Assembly: GCF_000315625.1 (NCBI RefSeq)
Contig: NW_005434654.1
Span: 4,273-68,272, forward strand
Direction: 5' to 3'
DNA: 64,000 nucleotides
Source of the DNA: Guillardia theta CCMP2712
Taxonomy: Eukaryota > Cryptophyceae > Pyrenomonadales > Geminigeraceae
Part shown: piece after piece, positions 44,829-54,918 of the stretch
Layout of the letters: each line of letters opens with the position of its first letter
How positions within the stretch are numbered: position 1 is the stretch's first letter
Notes under the pieces: generated by a model
Told to the model about the DNA's origin: nothing
Database searches by the model: none
Seen by the model: only the letters and a program-made list of their open reading frames with translations
Program-made: the position numbers and the translations under genes

Positions 44829-46396
44829 CTCTGTCCCTGTCCCTGTCGTGGTCCCTCACCCTCCTTCTCTTCCTCCTCGCACCTTCTTTTTGGTCCGAGC
44901 AAAACCCATCGGTACGGAGGTCTTTTCTCTTCCCCAGCGTACTTTGAACAATCACGATCAAGACGAATACACAAGTGACTCGTGCAGGAATGATGGAGGA
45001 GGAGCCAGAGGAAAACGAGCATACGACACGGACGAAGAGAGGGAGATGAAGGATGCGTACCTGGTACAGATCTTCACGGAAGTATATTGGGATGGTGAAG
45101 TCGTCAAGCATCGGTTTGGTGATCTAAGAGGAAGCAACGAGTCACCAAGACATCCTAGTCCCTCCCTCCCTCCCAACCTTCCCGTCATCACCGAAATCAG
45201 CGTCGAACACATAGAGAGGAGAGTCGTCCTGGAAGGGATAGCGACTCAGTGAAAGAGTAGGCGGAGTGAGAGGGATAGCATTCATTTCTCACCAATTTTG
45301 CACCATTCTTCAGGTAATGAACGAAGTAGTCTAATCTCAGTTTGACCTTGTACCCGTCGTCGTCCTCCCCGCACTGAACATACACTTGTCACATGTGAAA
45401 AGGGCTACACAGGGGACAAGAACCTTGAATCTCGCTGCTCCATACTTCTCTGCAAAGTACTGAAAGCTCCACTTGTGCTTCGCAGGCCATCTGTAAGAGA
45501 GCAATCGTTCATATCGCATCATCGTACGAGTGCAATTCGAAGGCAAACCTATCTAGAAGACCCGTAATGACGCAAGGTTTGCACGGGATCTCAAACCTCT
45601 CGATGAAATCCTGCCACCTCCAACTGAGCCTCCTCCTATCGTCACGTTCTTCACCTGCGTGCTCAGCTCATGGCAAGAGACTCTCTCAATGTTGTCTTCC
45701 ACTGGACCAAGAACTGCAATGATGTCACCTCCCAACAAGCCTCTACACATTGCAGGAACCTTGGTCAAGATCGAGGGACGCGAAGTTGTACTGTACAACA
45801 TCACATCACTCCTTCTCATCGCTCTCAACATCTGACACCACCTGATTCCACTGAGAGAGTTTGATCTCGGATCGAGCCAGTCGTTTCGCCTTTCGCAGCT
45901 TCTCCATGTAATCTTCCAACAAGAATATCAGCAGGAACTTCACAACGCCGACACCAGACATACCGTCCTCGTCGAACGAGTCCTCTACCATCTCCTCATC
46001 TTTCTCAGCTTCACTGCAGCAAGACCGTGAGCAGCCATCTGCTTCACGTGCTCTTCTCCCCCATCTCGGACCAACCTCGGTGACGGGGGCGATGCCGTCT
46101 TGTCTCTAGACAGCGCCGTTTCCAAAGATCCTTCCACATGCTCCATCCTCTGTTGGACTGCTTCTTGAAGAACAAGAGTCAGCTTCACAATGCATCACGG
46201 ATGCGTGAGGGAAAGGGAAGCGGATTCCAAACCCAACTGAGCAGAAAAGGAAGGATCCGAAACATCTGAGCAGGATGTACGGCTCTCTGTAGTTGCTATT
46301 CCTTGCCCTGCTTCTTCCCACTCTCCTGCTACTCATCTGATGCTTCCCCTGGCTTTCTCCCGCTCCTGCTCCTGCTCCTGTGCTGCTGACTGCCAT
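43132..46396 (-). CDS. JMJD6: JmjC-domain oxygenase of the JMJD6 family
   Basis: A Fe(II)/2-oxoglutarate-dependent enzyme; JMJD6 hydroxylates lysines of splicing and chromatin proteins. Exons appear in family order on the minus strand: [19 protein letters not shown] (about 45930), [20 protein letters not shown] (45480), [20 protein letters not shown] (45370), [19 protein letters not shown] (44930), [18 protein letters not shown] (44700), [10 protein letters not shown] (44620), [16 protein letters not shown] (44250), [20 protein letters not shown] (43970), [12 protein letters not shown] (43700), [18 protein letters not shown] (43590). The His and Asp of HID and the His of GGWWH are the iron ligands, all present. 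A lysine-rich tail ([16 protein letters not shown]) ends at the TAG at 43132. The amino end beyond 46000 and several small exons are not resolved; ATGs at 46396 and 46336 are both possible. Confidence 0.88.
44754..44826 (+). repeat. (CTCCTG)n array in a JMJD6 intron
   Basis: About 12 hexamer units, between the exons carrying [12 protein letters not shown] and SMHIDPL. On the coding strand it reads CAGGAG and could affect splicing, but that is speculation. Confidence 0.9.
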
Positions 46397-48155
46397 GAAA
46401 GTGAATCGTGACTAGACCACCCCACCTTTCTAGCTCAAAAATGGGGGTACCCAGAGGGGTAGCGGCTCGTTGAGTGTAAACTGGCCCGGAGAGGCCCGGC
46501 AGCGGCCCGGAGCCCGGGGCCCGGAGACTGAGAGAGGCCGAAATCCGGGCCTGATGTCCGTCTGATGCCTTCGTTTACTCAAAGATAAGTTAAAGACCTT
46601 CCTGCAGTGGGGTCATTCGAAGGCTAGAAGAAGGGGTGGGGGTTATTGACCCATCCTGGGTTGTCCGACATTGGGACTGTTACAACAGGGGGTACTTCAA
46701 GCTATTTGAGTAGGTAGGGGTAGTCACAAAGAGGTGAGGCACTCAAAGTTAAGTTAAAAATCAGTACGGGAAAACCGTTTCGCGAGGGTGGTTTTGGTAA
46801 GGTATGAAAGGTGGGGGTATTTCAATTGAGAAGAGGGGGTTATGGTGGAGGGGGTGGTGTGAGGCTGTGTAAAACTGAGTTGTTAAGAGGTTTTAAATGT
46901 AAAACCGTTATTATGGGTAAAAGTTTTTGCAGACAGGACCGGTTATTTTGAAGTAAAACGAGTGGGTTCAAGGCTGACCATGCGTTTTTTCCAGTACAAC
47001 TCTGGGTAAGATGGGTTATAAGAAGGTCAGGTTCCAGTTGTAATATAGGGAAAGGTTGGGTTTCAATACAACGACGAGGCTGAGATTCTCAAATAATAGC
47101 TTTTATACTTCACTCTCTGGGGTATAGTACAGATTCTAAATTAGTTATTGACAGATCCCCCTGCAGACACGGGAGATGAATTTGATAAGTATAGTTTTTG
47201 TGACTATGAATATTCTTTTAGAGATCGGATGACTGTTTCTGTGATATCACCCCACCCTCCCTTTCTCCCAATCTCCTACCCTTTTTGTGCGTATCTCACT
47301 TAAAAACCCTTTTCGACTTTTGTACTTAAAACACCCTTTTAATATCCGAATTAGAAACCCGCCCCCATTTCCCCTTTCTACCCTCCACCCTCTCCCTTAC
47401 CACCCCCCCCTTACAAAGTCGTACCCACACCCCGTGCTTACCTACCCCTCAAAATCAAAGCCCACCATATCTTTTGATGACATCTGTAAAAATACCCGTT
47501 CTTTGATGAGACAAGACCCGGTCATTTCACCTTATTCAACTTCATTTGCAACCTGTACCCTCGAACTCATGCCATCTACCCACCCTCCACTTTCATCCAC
47601 CCCTTGGATGTAATACACACAAGCTCCACCCCCCTTTTTCCAGGTGGCACCCCCTACCATCTCTCAATCTGCGATGTACCCACCCCCTCGGTACACCCCA
47701 CCCAGAACTGACTACCCCCTCTAGCATCTGCATTTCACCCCTACCCCATCCGCCCCCCATCCTGTCTCCCCTAAAAGTTCTTTTCCCCTGGCCGCTCCTA
47801 CAACACACCAGCCCCCCCCACCCCCCCTTCCTTGACCCGCGCTCCTCTCGGCCCTCCTTTAAGACCTGACCACTTCGAACTCGTGCTATCTCTCTCCCCT
47901 TCTCCCCTCCACCCAATCTCGCCCCTCAATCAATCGTCGACACCCATCCTTCAGCGACTCTGAAGAGCAACGAAGTTTCTCGTGCCTGCAATAGACTCTC
48001 TACTCTGCAGATACTCGCATCTATCATCGAAATTCAGTTACCTTTCGAGCGAGCACACTAGGAGATTCATATTCAAAAGTATCTTGATTCAGTTCTGCGA
48101 GCTTGATATTCCAATCGAACTTTCGTAACACCGACCCTTCGTCTACTAGCAACCG
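46397..48155. other. Non-coding repeat-rich region
   Basis: 46430-46880 carries GGGGTA/GGGGGTA words and a short GC patch (46485-46560). It also holds two versions of the AT-rich motif on the minus strand: ACTCAAAGATAAGTTAAAG at 46577-46595 and ACTCAAAGTTAAGTTAAAAA at 46741-46760. 47220-47900 is strongly C-rich on the plus strand (CCACCCC, TACCCACC). No exon is convincing; 47940-48155 is probably the promoter and 5' UTR of the next gene. Confidence 0.6.
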
Positions 48156-49277
48156 ATGAACTGGTCTACCAAGCACTCCCATTCATCGAGCACGCAGGCT
48201 CAGTTGATAGGATGGTGCTTGTTGTCTTCTCTTGCCCTCTCAGGGGGATTCTTGCCGACTACCATCAGCAACACGAAACAGGCGGAAGCGGAGGTTTCTA
48301 AAACCTCAACTATCAAGGCAGCAGAATTCAGGCGGGTGATCAAGTACCCGTTCGAGATCGTCAACGAGGCCTGGGAGAATGGGCCGGAAGACCCAAACTT
48401 CATCAGGGAGGAAGTGAAGACGTTGAGGAAAGGAGCCGACGTCGTCCTGAAGAAGACGATCTACACCAAGAATCCTCTCCCTTCTTGATCAAGAAGACTG
48501 TGAGTTTGTGTTGACGACTTTGTGCGAGTTTGCTGACGATGGAGATCAGATCGTCCGAGATGAGTTCTTTGTATTCGACGAGGAGCAAACCATCAACCAC
48601 AAGCAGCGCAGCTCCTCCTCATGGTCAGTAGCCTCCGTTTCTCGTCTTGCCGCACATCCCTGACGGCCTCTCTCAGGACTGTGAACCGAGTGCTCGAGAG
48701 CATCTGCAAGGCTCATCGCACCTTCTCCCTCCGAGCTGATCCCTCCAACCCCAACTGGACCCTCATGGAGCAGTCAATCACCGTCACTGTGACCGACGCG
48801 TTCGGAGGAGCCATCAAGTCCCAGCTGGAGAAGTTTGCGGAGGGCGCGTTTCTTTCCAGCTGCGAGAGAGGAACGGACATCCTTGAGAAGTCGCTGGCCG
48901 CTAAGATGCCCTCTTTCGATGCCAAGCCCCTCAACAAGCTCCCTGCTCGCCCCCAGCAGCAGCGGCAGCAGCCCATGGCCTCTCAAACCCCCGAGGACGT
49001 TCGCATGCTTGTCGGGGAGTTCGTGCGGTTTCTTGTCAAACCAGCAGTCATCATCCTCGGCCTCGCATCCAAGGTGATCGCTCCCTCCCCCGACCATCTC
49101 GCTCCTCCTCCTGTCAAGGCAGAGCCGATGGGCTGGAAGGTTCCGCCCTTGCCGCAGGACTTCCACCTCCACCTCCATGGGAAGGACACTCGTCCTCATG
49201 GGAAGAAGGAGAAATTCGGATTCCACTCGTTTGCTGGCGCTGCTGCAGCGTTTGTGACGAGTGTAGACGTGTACTAG
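48156..49277 (+). CDS. PRELI/MSF1-family lipid-transfer protein, frame interrupted once
   Basis: PRELI/SLMO proteins shuttle phosphatidic acid or phosphatidylserine between mitochondrial membranes. Exon 1 encodes a leader with a hydrophobic stretch (LIGWCLLSSLALSGGF) and the domain start IKYPFEIVNEAWENGPEDPN, then KKTIYTKNPLPS. The frame then meets TGA (48486-48488), while one base out the family pattern continues (LIKKT, donor at 48500, then IVRDEFFVFDEEQTINHKQR in the next exon from 48551). After the next intron (48624-48675) it reads TVNRVLESICKAHRTFSLRA, ITVTVTDAFGG and a long helix ending DILEKSLA. A further tail with a hydrophobic segment (LVKPAVIILGLASKVI) is unusual for the family. 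Stop at 49275; AATAAA at 49377. The frame break may be a sequencing error. Confidence 0.72.
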
Positions 49278-49376
49278 AGCCTGTGTTCTCTGTACACACC
49301 TCCTGTTAACCTCTGTAGTGTATTGTTTTTGATTGTTTCCTTTGTTCCCCTCTCTCCTCCCTTTGGTGAATTGTAC

Positions 49377-49382
49377 AATAAA
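49377..49382 (+). promoter_or_regulatory. Candidate polyadenylation signal of the PRELI gene
   Basis: AATAAA exactly 100 bases after the stop codon, followed by T-rich sequence. Plausible 3' processing site. Confidence 0.45.
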
Positions 49383-49524
49383 CTTCTGGTTTGATCTGCC
49401 GGTTGAAAATATTTTCTACGATCATGGCAAAGATAGAAAACGTAACATGGCTAAGATAGACATGAAGGCACACACGCACACATAAACAACAAGACAACAG
49501 CTACATCATTCTTGTCCTTCCCCC

Positions 49525-52500
49525 TCATAGTTTCCCATCCTTCTGCCCTAGTCGAGCTCGAATGTTTGCGATCATCCTATACAGGACCATGTCAGTCAGA
49601 TGTTGACAAGTTTTCCTCTCCTCCTCGCTCCCTCTCCTCCTCGCTCCCTCTCTCCCTCGCTCGCTCGCTCCCTCGCTCGCTCCCTCCTTCCTTTCGGTCT
49701 TCCTTCTTTTCCCACCTGCTTGCAGTAGTCGCGATCTCCTCATCCTCAGTGATCTTCATGCTCTTGGGTTTCTTGCCATCATGTGCACCTTGCGGTCGTG
49801 CTCCTCTTGCTGACAGCCTAAGCGCTGGAGCATCTGAATCGTTGGGCTGGGAGACACCGGCAAGAATTCGCGTCCTCCTACTCCCCTCCTCCACTTCTGA
49901 TGACGAGGAGGAAGGGATTCTGCCGACAGGTTTCGTAGCGGATAAAACATGTTCGTCGTCATCGTCGTCCTCCTCCTCGTCCTCGTCGTCGTCCTCGCTG
50001 CTTGATGTACCGCCTCTTGCTACCTGCTCATACTCCTCCTCCAGCGCTTGCCGGACGAGCTTCGAGACAAACCAAGGGTTCGCCTTTAGTGCAGTATTCT
50101 TCCTCCCTTCAGCGCGGGCAGGAGGGTAGGCAGTCTTTGCGGCGGAAGAACGAAGAGGCTCCGGAGGTACTTTGCCTGCCGCTGCCTCCACCTCCTCCTC
50201 CGCATTCTCCTCCTCCTCGTTATCTTTCCTGTGGTCGTCGTTGGAGAAGCGGGAGGCGTCAAACTGCTTTATCAGCGCTGCTGTCATCCCGCTCTTGTAG
50301 GATCTTCTTCCCTTCATGTCTCTCATCGTCCCTTCTTCCATCTGCTGCTGCTGCTGCTGCTGCTGCTGCTTCCTCCCTGCTCTTCCTTCCAGCTTGCTGT
50401 CAGCATGGGCGATCTCTCCCTTGGCATTTGAGAGATGTTTTCTTTCTGCTTCCGGCTTTTCCATCCCCAGCACAGTACCTGCTTCATCTCTGCTGTTCTT
50501 GTCTGAAGAATCAAACCTTGCTCGCTCCTCGTCCTGCTCGTTCACTGCTGTGACAGTTTCCTGCTTCCCAATCGTCGTGGAAAGATGAGGGGCAGTAGGA
50601 GAATTGGTCTGAGGAGGAGGAGGGAACGTCTTTGCTTTTTGCTGCGCAGGTTCTTCTGGGACTTGAGAACCTTTTGCTCCATAAAGTTGCAGTTTGGGGA
50701 CGGGAAACAGCGGTGCTGAAGGATGCTGAAGAGAGGACGCGGCGGCAAGGGAGGACGAGAGGAGGGCCTTTGGGGACACTCTGCTTTCTTGCTCCTGCAG
50801 CTCCACTGGGGAAAAGACATTCTCGACTTCAACGGGACTGGCGGCGGCGGCAGCTTGCTTGCTGATGCTGGGGGAGGCGAACGAGTCGTCGGCGGGCCGG
50901 GTGGAGAGGTCGATGACGATGCTCGCCATGGTTTCTTCATTCTCTCCTCCTCCTCCTTCTCGTGTCAATCTGCTGCCGTCCGGTCTCAGCAGGGGAACCA
51001 CAATCTGCCTCCTTCTCATCTCCTCGTTGCTCAGACTCACACTCCCCGTCCCGATCACCTCATCCTTGAACAACGAGTTCCAGTCCATCACAGTCAGCAC
51101 AAGCTGCTCTTGGGCCTCGTACAACCAGAACTCGAACGATTCACGAAAGATGGGATCATGACAGTCCTTGACAGTCTTTGTCTTCCTTACTTCCTTCCCC
51201 ATCGTTATCGTCACGTAGGGATCACACTTGCCCAACCTGCCCAGCCATGTCAGCCACAAGCTCTCTTCACGTCAAATCGTCTCGCACTTGTCCATTGATG
51301 GGAGATTTTCGGCGTATGAGATGAGAACGTTAAGTTTCCTGGGAGTTTGTTTCTGCAAACGACAACATCAGCATCAGCACGTTCAAACATCCACAGCGTA
51401 CCCGAGCAACAGCATGCTTGACGGATGGAGGACCTTTTTTATCGACGACACTCCTTTCAGCCTCGTCGGCAGCATGAGAGGTCGGAAAATCCTCCACTTC
51501 CTTTGGAGCGTCATCAACTTGTAACGGCCCTGGGCGTTTCCCGAAAGGCTCAACCATCTGAGCTGTGCAGGTCTCCGGCATCAGAACGTCTTTGTCCTGC
51601 TCCTGTTCCTGTGGACTTTCTCCTCCAGCAGGAGGCGACAGCGATAGAGCATCGTTGCCCTGGCTGCTGGACTCTTTGGATTCAGCAGGAGATGAATGCT
51701 GTTGCGCAAGGTCCAAGGCAAGCCACCTCTCCTCCGCATCGTTTCCATCAACTCTGCTCACGGACCAGCCTGTGTTAAGATCAGCCGTTGTAAGGGCACA
51801 TAAGGGGAATAGGAGGAGCAGGAGGAGAGGGAGGGAGGAAGAGAAAGAGGATAAGGATGAAGAGGAGAAGGAGGAGGAGGAGGAGGAGGAGGAGGAGGAG
51901 GAGGAGGAGGAGGAGAACACGCGAGAAAAGAGGAGCAAAGGAGTGTGAGAGAAGGTAGGTGGTTAGAGCAAGACCTTGCATTTGATCAAGGTCCACTATT
52001 TTAGCTGGAGAATCAATCAAGTCAGTTTGAACAGGACAGCAACACAGTTCCGTCACTACAAGTAAGGTGAGAAGTGAAATTCACCTGTGAAGTGTTCGAG
52101 GTCGAAGGCAGCCGGAAAGTTTACGGAGCTCTCGTCGCAAGAGCCGCTACAACTCAATCGAGTCACAATCTACTCGCGGTGCATTGCAATGGAGGAAAAT
52201 CCAACAAAGTGAAGCAGACAACAAACAGACAAGCAACAAGGGTCGAGCGAGAGGATCGGTATGAAAGCACAAGTGCAAGAGCAAGCACCCTCACCTCATT
52301 CCCAGCTGTGAGGTCCCTGAGTCGCCGAGTGCGCCTGTATCCTCCAACTTGACCTTCAAGGTTGCATCCTTGAGATGATTGACGGAGTTAGCAACCAGAC
52401 CGTCCTCGGTGAGACGAATCTGCCGTGTCACGCTGCCCCCAACAACGTCCTTGACCTCGACAGTTGCAGAGGCGAGAGCGACAAAGTCATCCACGTCTCC

Positions 52501-54047
52501 TCCCTCCTCTCCGTACTGATAGACAAACAGAGTGAGAAAGTTGCTGCTGTCCGCGACTGAGACTTCGATCGCATCCCCCCACACCATTCGTCTGCTCGCT
52601 CTCATTCTTCTCGTTGTCCTTGCGAAGCTGTTTGAGGCACTGACTCTGATCAAGAACCAAACATCCTCTGCTACTTCACTGGCCAGGTCAAGTTGCATCT
52701 CGGAGATCTTCATCTCCCAGCTTTCCTGCAAAGACAACTTGGCTCGCAGCCTTCGGCTGTCCGTTCCAAAACAAGGAAAGTCAAACCAAGGATGAAGAAG
52801 CGAGGTTGGAGAAAGGAAAGAGGACATGACAGGGAGAGGAAGAAAAGAAGACAAAGGAAAGTCAACGATGACACGAATTACAGGATACAACAACACCTGA
52901 ATTCAGTCTTGGGTGTCACTGGCCTCCCTTGGGAGTTCATTGGGGAGTTGACAGGAGGAGCTGGAACAGCAGTATCTTCCGTTGAACTCTGGAAAGCCTT
53001 CCTCCCACCCCGTTCAGGAGAGGTGAAGGGAACTGTCTTCGTCTGCTCCTGGACAACTCTCTGGTATGAAACATTCTCATCCGATCGAGACTTTGGAATC
53101 TTGAACTCTATCTCCTTGAGTCCGTCTGCGACCAACCAAAGTCAAAGCTTGACAAGGGGGAGACTGTGCAGTCAGTGGGAAACCTTGCAGATAATTCTTG
53201 TTGAGAATCATAGCTAGTAAGCTCGAGCTAGAGATCGTTGGAATAGCTGTGTCGTCTGGATGCTTCGTCTTTGAGACAAGATCTGTTGCCATTCTCCGCC
53301 TGCATGCAAACAAGCAACACAAATGTTAACACCCCTTCCCGAAACGTCTTGTTAGCAACCTCTTCTCTCGCTCCAACGCTCGATTCACCAGAATCTTCTT
53401 GTTGTCTGAGTTCTCGTTGATTTGTCGCTCCCTCTCATCCAGGTACGACTGAACCGACGCTAGGTGATCTTTCTCTTGCTCCATAAGAGACTCTCTCGCT
53501 GCATTCTCCCTCTGCTGTATACGCCTGGCAACAGCGTCATCTCCATCTCCATCTCCATCTTCCTCTCCATCTCCATCTCCATCTCCAGGCAAGAGATTTG
53601 TACTTCTTCACCTTTGGCGTTCTTGCTCTTCCATCTCTATCGCAAGGGAGTGCGCTGCAAGACGTTCCTTGCGCTCCCTCATTTGAAGGAACGATATCTA
53701 CCACAGGGCATCAAGTAAGAGCTATTGTTCGATCGAGAGAGTACAAGCCACGTTACCTCATGCATTCTTCTCTTCTGCTCCTGATCTTCCGCAAGACGAG
53801 CAACCTCCTGCCTTGCCCACCTCTCCTTCTCTTCCTCTCGGTACGTCAAACTTTCCAGCGCCACTTCCTCTGCCCACCATGGAGCTTTGGAGTTCATGTT
53901 GGAATGATCAGGGCGACCGCGCCCTCTACTCGCAGCTGTCATGCTCATCCCCCCCTTCCCTTCTCCGCCTCCTCTCCTCGTCCCTCCCTTCCCTCCTCCT
54001 CCCACCAGCCCCTGAAGCGCCCATGCCGATAGCGGCACTGTAGCCAT
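49525..54047 (-). CDS. Large C2-domain protein with coiled-coil and low-complexity regions
   Basis: A multi-exon gene starting at ATG 54047 (MATVPLSAWALQG). Early exons encode Glu/Arg-rich coiled-coils (YREEEKERWARQEVARLAED; DHLASVQSYLDERERQINEN). About 52890-52300 encodes a beta-rich C2-like region (EDVWFLIRVSASNSFARTTR, SSNFLTLFVYQYGEEGGDVD). A clear C2 domain is split by an intron near 51270: RKLNVLISYAENLPSMDK joined to LGKCDPYVTITMGKEVRKTK, then FRESFEFWLYEAQEQLVLTV and DEVIGTGSVSL. The DPYV and NPxF-like DPIF elements fit, though not all calcium-binding aspartates are evident. The tail is disordered with a nine-residue Gln run and an acidic DDDEDEEEDDDDDE stretch, and the last exon ends RARLGQKDGKL. 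Membrane association is inferred from C2; exon joins in 51.3-53.7 kb are approximate. Confidence 0.7.
51860..51912 (+). repeat. (GGA)n tract in the C2-protein gene
   Basis: About 17 GGA units within a probable intron of the C2-domain gene; the coding strand reads CCT/CTC. Confidence 0.85.
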
Positions 54048-54918
54048 GATCCCGATTGGTCGCTGTTCGAATGGGTAGTAGTGGGGATGGGGTCACTGGG
54101 ATGACCGATTTGGGTATGAGGAGGGATGAGGGGTCAAGGGGCCTCGTGAAAGCTAGCTGATAAGGGGGTGGGAGGGTGACCTATAATTTTCACTCAAAAC
54201 AACAAATTCATAAAGTACCTACAAAATTAGTATCGATATATATGACTTATACTTATCATGGTAGTTTTTAGAAGGAAAGAGGGGGGTGGTACTGGAACTC
54301 GGATGGTAGGAGGGAAGTGGTGGCAGAGGATTAGGACGGGCAGGAGCGATGGCGGGCCAGCTCCTGGCTGCGAGGAGGAGGAGGAGGAGGATGAGGCGAG
54401 AACGGGACAGGCTGGCAGGATGACAGGGAAGGGATGAACAGTGTCCATGAGTAGCAGGAGGTGGAGAACAAGGAGAACGCTGAACCCTTGAAGTGGGATA
54501 TTGCCGAGCAGGCACTGCTGTGTGTCCTACCAGTTGGTGGATGAAGGAGCACGTCGTACAGCAGCTGGAGCTGACAGAGGAGAGGAGCCTGTAGTGGAGG
54601 GCAAGAGTTCTGCTCCTCGGAGGACAGGATGTCTGCCTCTCCTGCAGGTCTGACGGATGCTCCCGTGCGCTGCTGGGCGAGCTAACATGCGCGGAGCAGG
54701 TGCAAGCATGCTCTCCATCGCACCTTTCAAGATCTCGAAAGGCCTCAAGCGCTCATGTCGTCGAGAACGAGTCCACAACAGCTCGTGGTCGTACCTGAGC
54801 TCCTCCTCGCGTGAGAATCGTTGCTCTTCTCCTCCCCACTGTCCCTCACGCTGTTTCCAGCTTGGGTTCGAGCCAACCCCAGCTCGTCGCAGCATTCCTC
54901 GGCAAACCTGCTAAACAG
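54048..54918. other. Divergent intergenic region
   Basis: Between the C2-protein and SPT20-like genes. Begins with a G-rich patch (54060-54180) of the GGGGTA type, then an AT-rich patch and GAGGAG tracts. Possible 5' exons of the SPT20-like gene between 54680 and 54900 could not be confirmed. Confidence 0.5.

Noticed and set aside
47287-47613. 108-codon frame with Pro/His-rich sequence
   Set aside because: Lies in a C-rich tract of TACCC-type words; the protein simply mirrors the repeat.
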